Shown here one piece after another: positions 45,530 to 64,000 of a stretch of 64,000 nucleotides of DNA. Made by a program: the position numbers and the translations under genes. A model generated the notes under the pieces. It did not search any database and was not told where the DNA came from. It worked only from the letters and a program-made list of their open reading frames with translations. The DNA comes from Rhynochetos jubatus (Eukaryota > Chordata > Aves > Eurypygiformes > Rhynochetidae): assembly GCA_027574665.1 (NCBI GenBank), contig CM050648.1, positions 140,244,175 through 140,308,174 of the forward strand. The letters are read 5' to 3'. Positions within the stretch are counted from its first letter, which is position 1. The number at the start of each line of letters is the position of its first letter.

Positions 45530-47955
45530 ACAAAATATTGCAACCCATCAGGTTCTCATCAGTTTCGTATGATCAATACCAGAATGTCATGTCAAAACCA
45601 AAAATAGTTATGAACAAACAACACTCACCTAAACTCTAAGTACAGGACAAGGTGCTTTGTCTAATTTCACACTGTGGTGTTTTACTCCACCATGTGGAAA
45701 ACATTAATGTTTTTTCCTCCGTTCTATCTCAGTTTTTCACAATTGAACATAGTCTTTGAGCGTGAGTTGAAGTCCACCCTCTTGTAAAGCATGATCACTT
45801 CACACAGAAATCACACTAGCATTTTTTGGTAACAGAAATAAAAGACTGTCAAAATCAAGGGGCTAAGGGACATGATTTGTTATAAATTTATTTAATCTTC
45901 AGTATTTCAGCTTGCACCTTTTGTTTCAGCACTTCAAAATAAAATGTTTCAACTGTAACAGTAACTGCCTAATTTACATTGCGTCCCAGTCAGCATTCTT
46001 AAAAGAAGCTCATATTAATCCCTTAAACCATGTTGTGTTTGGTGTTGTGTATGACTAGTTCAACTATTTTTTGGGGGTTTTTTCTTCAGAATTAACAGTA
46101 TCAAGTTTTCACAAAATCGTTGAGTTTACAACATTTGTGTGCGCAGACCCAGAAGTACAAACTGTGACCTGATAATCCTGAAACAGTCAGTAGTCTAGGA
46201 GGGAATTCATTTTCACTTCTTTTCCGTGCCTGAAAACAAGAAAACTTCAAATCCTACTGTATATTTAAATGGTAGGAAGAAAAATATACAAGCTTGTATT
46301 TATACTGTACTTCTATCAATGGCAACAGGTCATAAATTCATGTTTGCAACTATCACAAAGACTCATGAACACCAATTTAGTTTTATACTGTAAATACTGC
46401 TGGATTGATGGTTTAGGATTATCAATTCACTGTTGTCATGTCTGTAACAGTTCAAAAGCATCCTGGAGAAAAATCCTGAAACACATACCTTTCGGTATAT
46501 AATAATGCAACTGCATTAGCTAAATATATACTGTACATAAGTCTTATCAGCATTTTACCTACCAAAGATGTAAGATTCCACTTTCAAATACAAAGCAGAT
46601 AGCCAATAATGTATACTTATAATACAGCCCTCTTCCTTGTTTTTGTATTTTTTTCTCTTTTGTTTTAAACAATTTGGTCACAATGCACCTTTGATATAAA
46701 AGCATTTTAAACTTTATTATTAATACTCAGAACATTAGGATTTCCAGAATTTTTTTCAGTAGCATTTGTAGAACCACTTTTGGTAACAAATACAGTAGTT
46801 AGGAATGAGCATCCAGATGAGAATGCAGAAGTATATTATCCAGAATCCTTTCCAGCTAAGACCATAGGGCTGGTACTGTGATGAGTAATAGTACTACAAC
46901 CACAAAAACACTAGAGTATGTTTTGTAGAGGCTACATCCTCTTTTGCTGGAACACTTTATTAAAAAGTAAGGCAACAACTCCAAACAGTCCAAACTATCT
47001 CAACTCAATTTCCAATCAGATCCGTGACCACGAGAGATCAATTTCATGCTTGCACTGTTTAGCGTCTGTCTTTATTCTTTCAAAATGGTCCAATAAAACA
47101 TACTGTAATAATTTAGCAATTAGTATTTCTAAAGCAACTCCGGTATGTGTGTCCAATGCCAGATCACTAATACTGGTTAGGTACTGAAGTCCAGGGTGTT
47201 ACCACTGCCCATTTTTAAAGGATTGTGGACACAAATTTAGATTTGCAATAAATAGGTGCATGAATCCAAAGCTCCCTTTCCTACTATGTTTATCACCTAC
47301 TTGTCTTTTAACTCCTAATGTTCAAATTAAGGAAGCACCAGAGATAGCCTGGTACTGAAAAAATGCTCACACCAGTAAACAAAACTTTTATTCAGGACCT
47401 ATGTTTTTCAAGGCCCTGATCTGAATGGACATTCAACTTATGAAGATGTGCAAAAGGAAAAAAAAGTCAAATTACATACAGTAAAGTTATCCAGAGAAGG
47501 AGGATGTTACACAAACTCATAAGGAAATGACAGTCTTTTTTTCTCTTTTACTATAAATACACTTAACATTTTAGCAGAAAGACAAGCTAAATTTTAAGAT
47601 TGTTCACATTTGAAAGTTGTATTATACTCTCTGCTAACGATAAATAAGGAACAGGTCCTGACAATGGAATTTGACATTGCAATTTTCATCAACAGATCTT
47701 TGAAGACTGGTTTTAAAGAAGGGTTATAACAATGATTATGTTTGCAAAGTTCTGAGAAGTCCATCTGCTGTCCAAACTTTGGATTAAAGTCCTTATTTTT
47801 TCCTTTACTTAGAGACAGGTATATACAGTGCTGTTGTAATAATGAAACAAATGTGAAATCTACTGTAAAGTTGCACAATACAGAAAACTGTTGCTCCATC
47901 TTCTACTACATAAATGTGTGACTCCACAGGTTAATAATGCTGTTTTGTTTTTTTG

Positions 47956-64000
<16,045 letters not shown>

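Larger units (their letters stand above)
43540..47955 (-). other. PPP2R5E: Probable 3' UTR region of PPP2R5E
   Basis: This AT-rich region follows the stop codon of PPP2R5E on the minus strand and lacks coding similarity. Candidate poly(A) signals on the minus strand (TTTATT on the plus strand) lie at 46713-46718, 44774-44779 and 43556-43561. The last is followed by a GT-rich segment (AAGTGTTTTTCAGGTG). Two Pumilio-type sites on the minus strand, TGTATATA at 47820-47827 and TGTAAATA at 44138-44145, fit UTR identity. A long 3' UTR of several kilobases is known for the human gene as I recall. Which end is used cannot be decided here. Confidence 0.5.

Overview
The window looks like nuclear DNA from a bird. 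It holds large introns, AT-rich intergenic DNA and three CR1 LINE fragments with the avian-type 3' end that finishes near ATTCTATGATTCT. No prokaryotic features, CRISPR arrays or complete retroviruses are visible. I recognised three vertebrate genes from their conserved proteins and checked each exon boundary by eye for splice sites and codon phase. I cannot name the species.

Layout. (1) Positions 1-8073, plus strand: the last three coding exons of RHOJ (residues 80-214 of a 214-residue Rho GTPase). The first two coding exons lie upstream of the window. The 3' UTR probably runs to about 10.4 kb, with a possible distal 3' end near 16.7 kb. (2) 8-22 kb: non-coding DNA with one CR1 fragment. (3) 22028-26040, minus strand: the complete GPHB5 gene (thyrostimulin beta subunit, 130 aa, two coding exons). 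I also infer a 5' non-coding exon with a TATA box at 26031-26038. (4) 26-43.5 kb: intergenic DNA with several inverted repeats, including a long foldback at 28765-28881, but no gene I can support. (5) 43.5-64 kb, minus strand: the 3' UTR region and the last 11 coding exons of PPP2R5E (PP2A B56-epsilon, residues 119-467). The gene continues past the right edge.

The order and strands RHOJ(+), GPHB5(-), PPP2R5E(-) match what I recall of human 14q23.2, so this is a conserved syntenic block. The genes are not a functional pathway. RHOJ is a prenylated Cdc42-like GTPase of endothelium and migrating cells, GPHB5 is a secreted cystine-knot hormone subunit, and PPP2R5E is a phosphatase targeting subunit.

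I found no clear new gene system. The most useful leads are the inferred GPHB5 promoter and first exon, the 117-bp foldback at 28.8 kb, a 20-bp-stem hairpin in a PPP2R5E intron (55795-55850), a CpG-dense patch at 45.2-45.5 kb, and a CR1 copy inside a TA/CA microsatellite with nearly identical flanks. Protein comparisons are from memory and no alignment was run.
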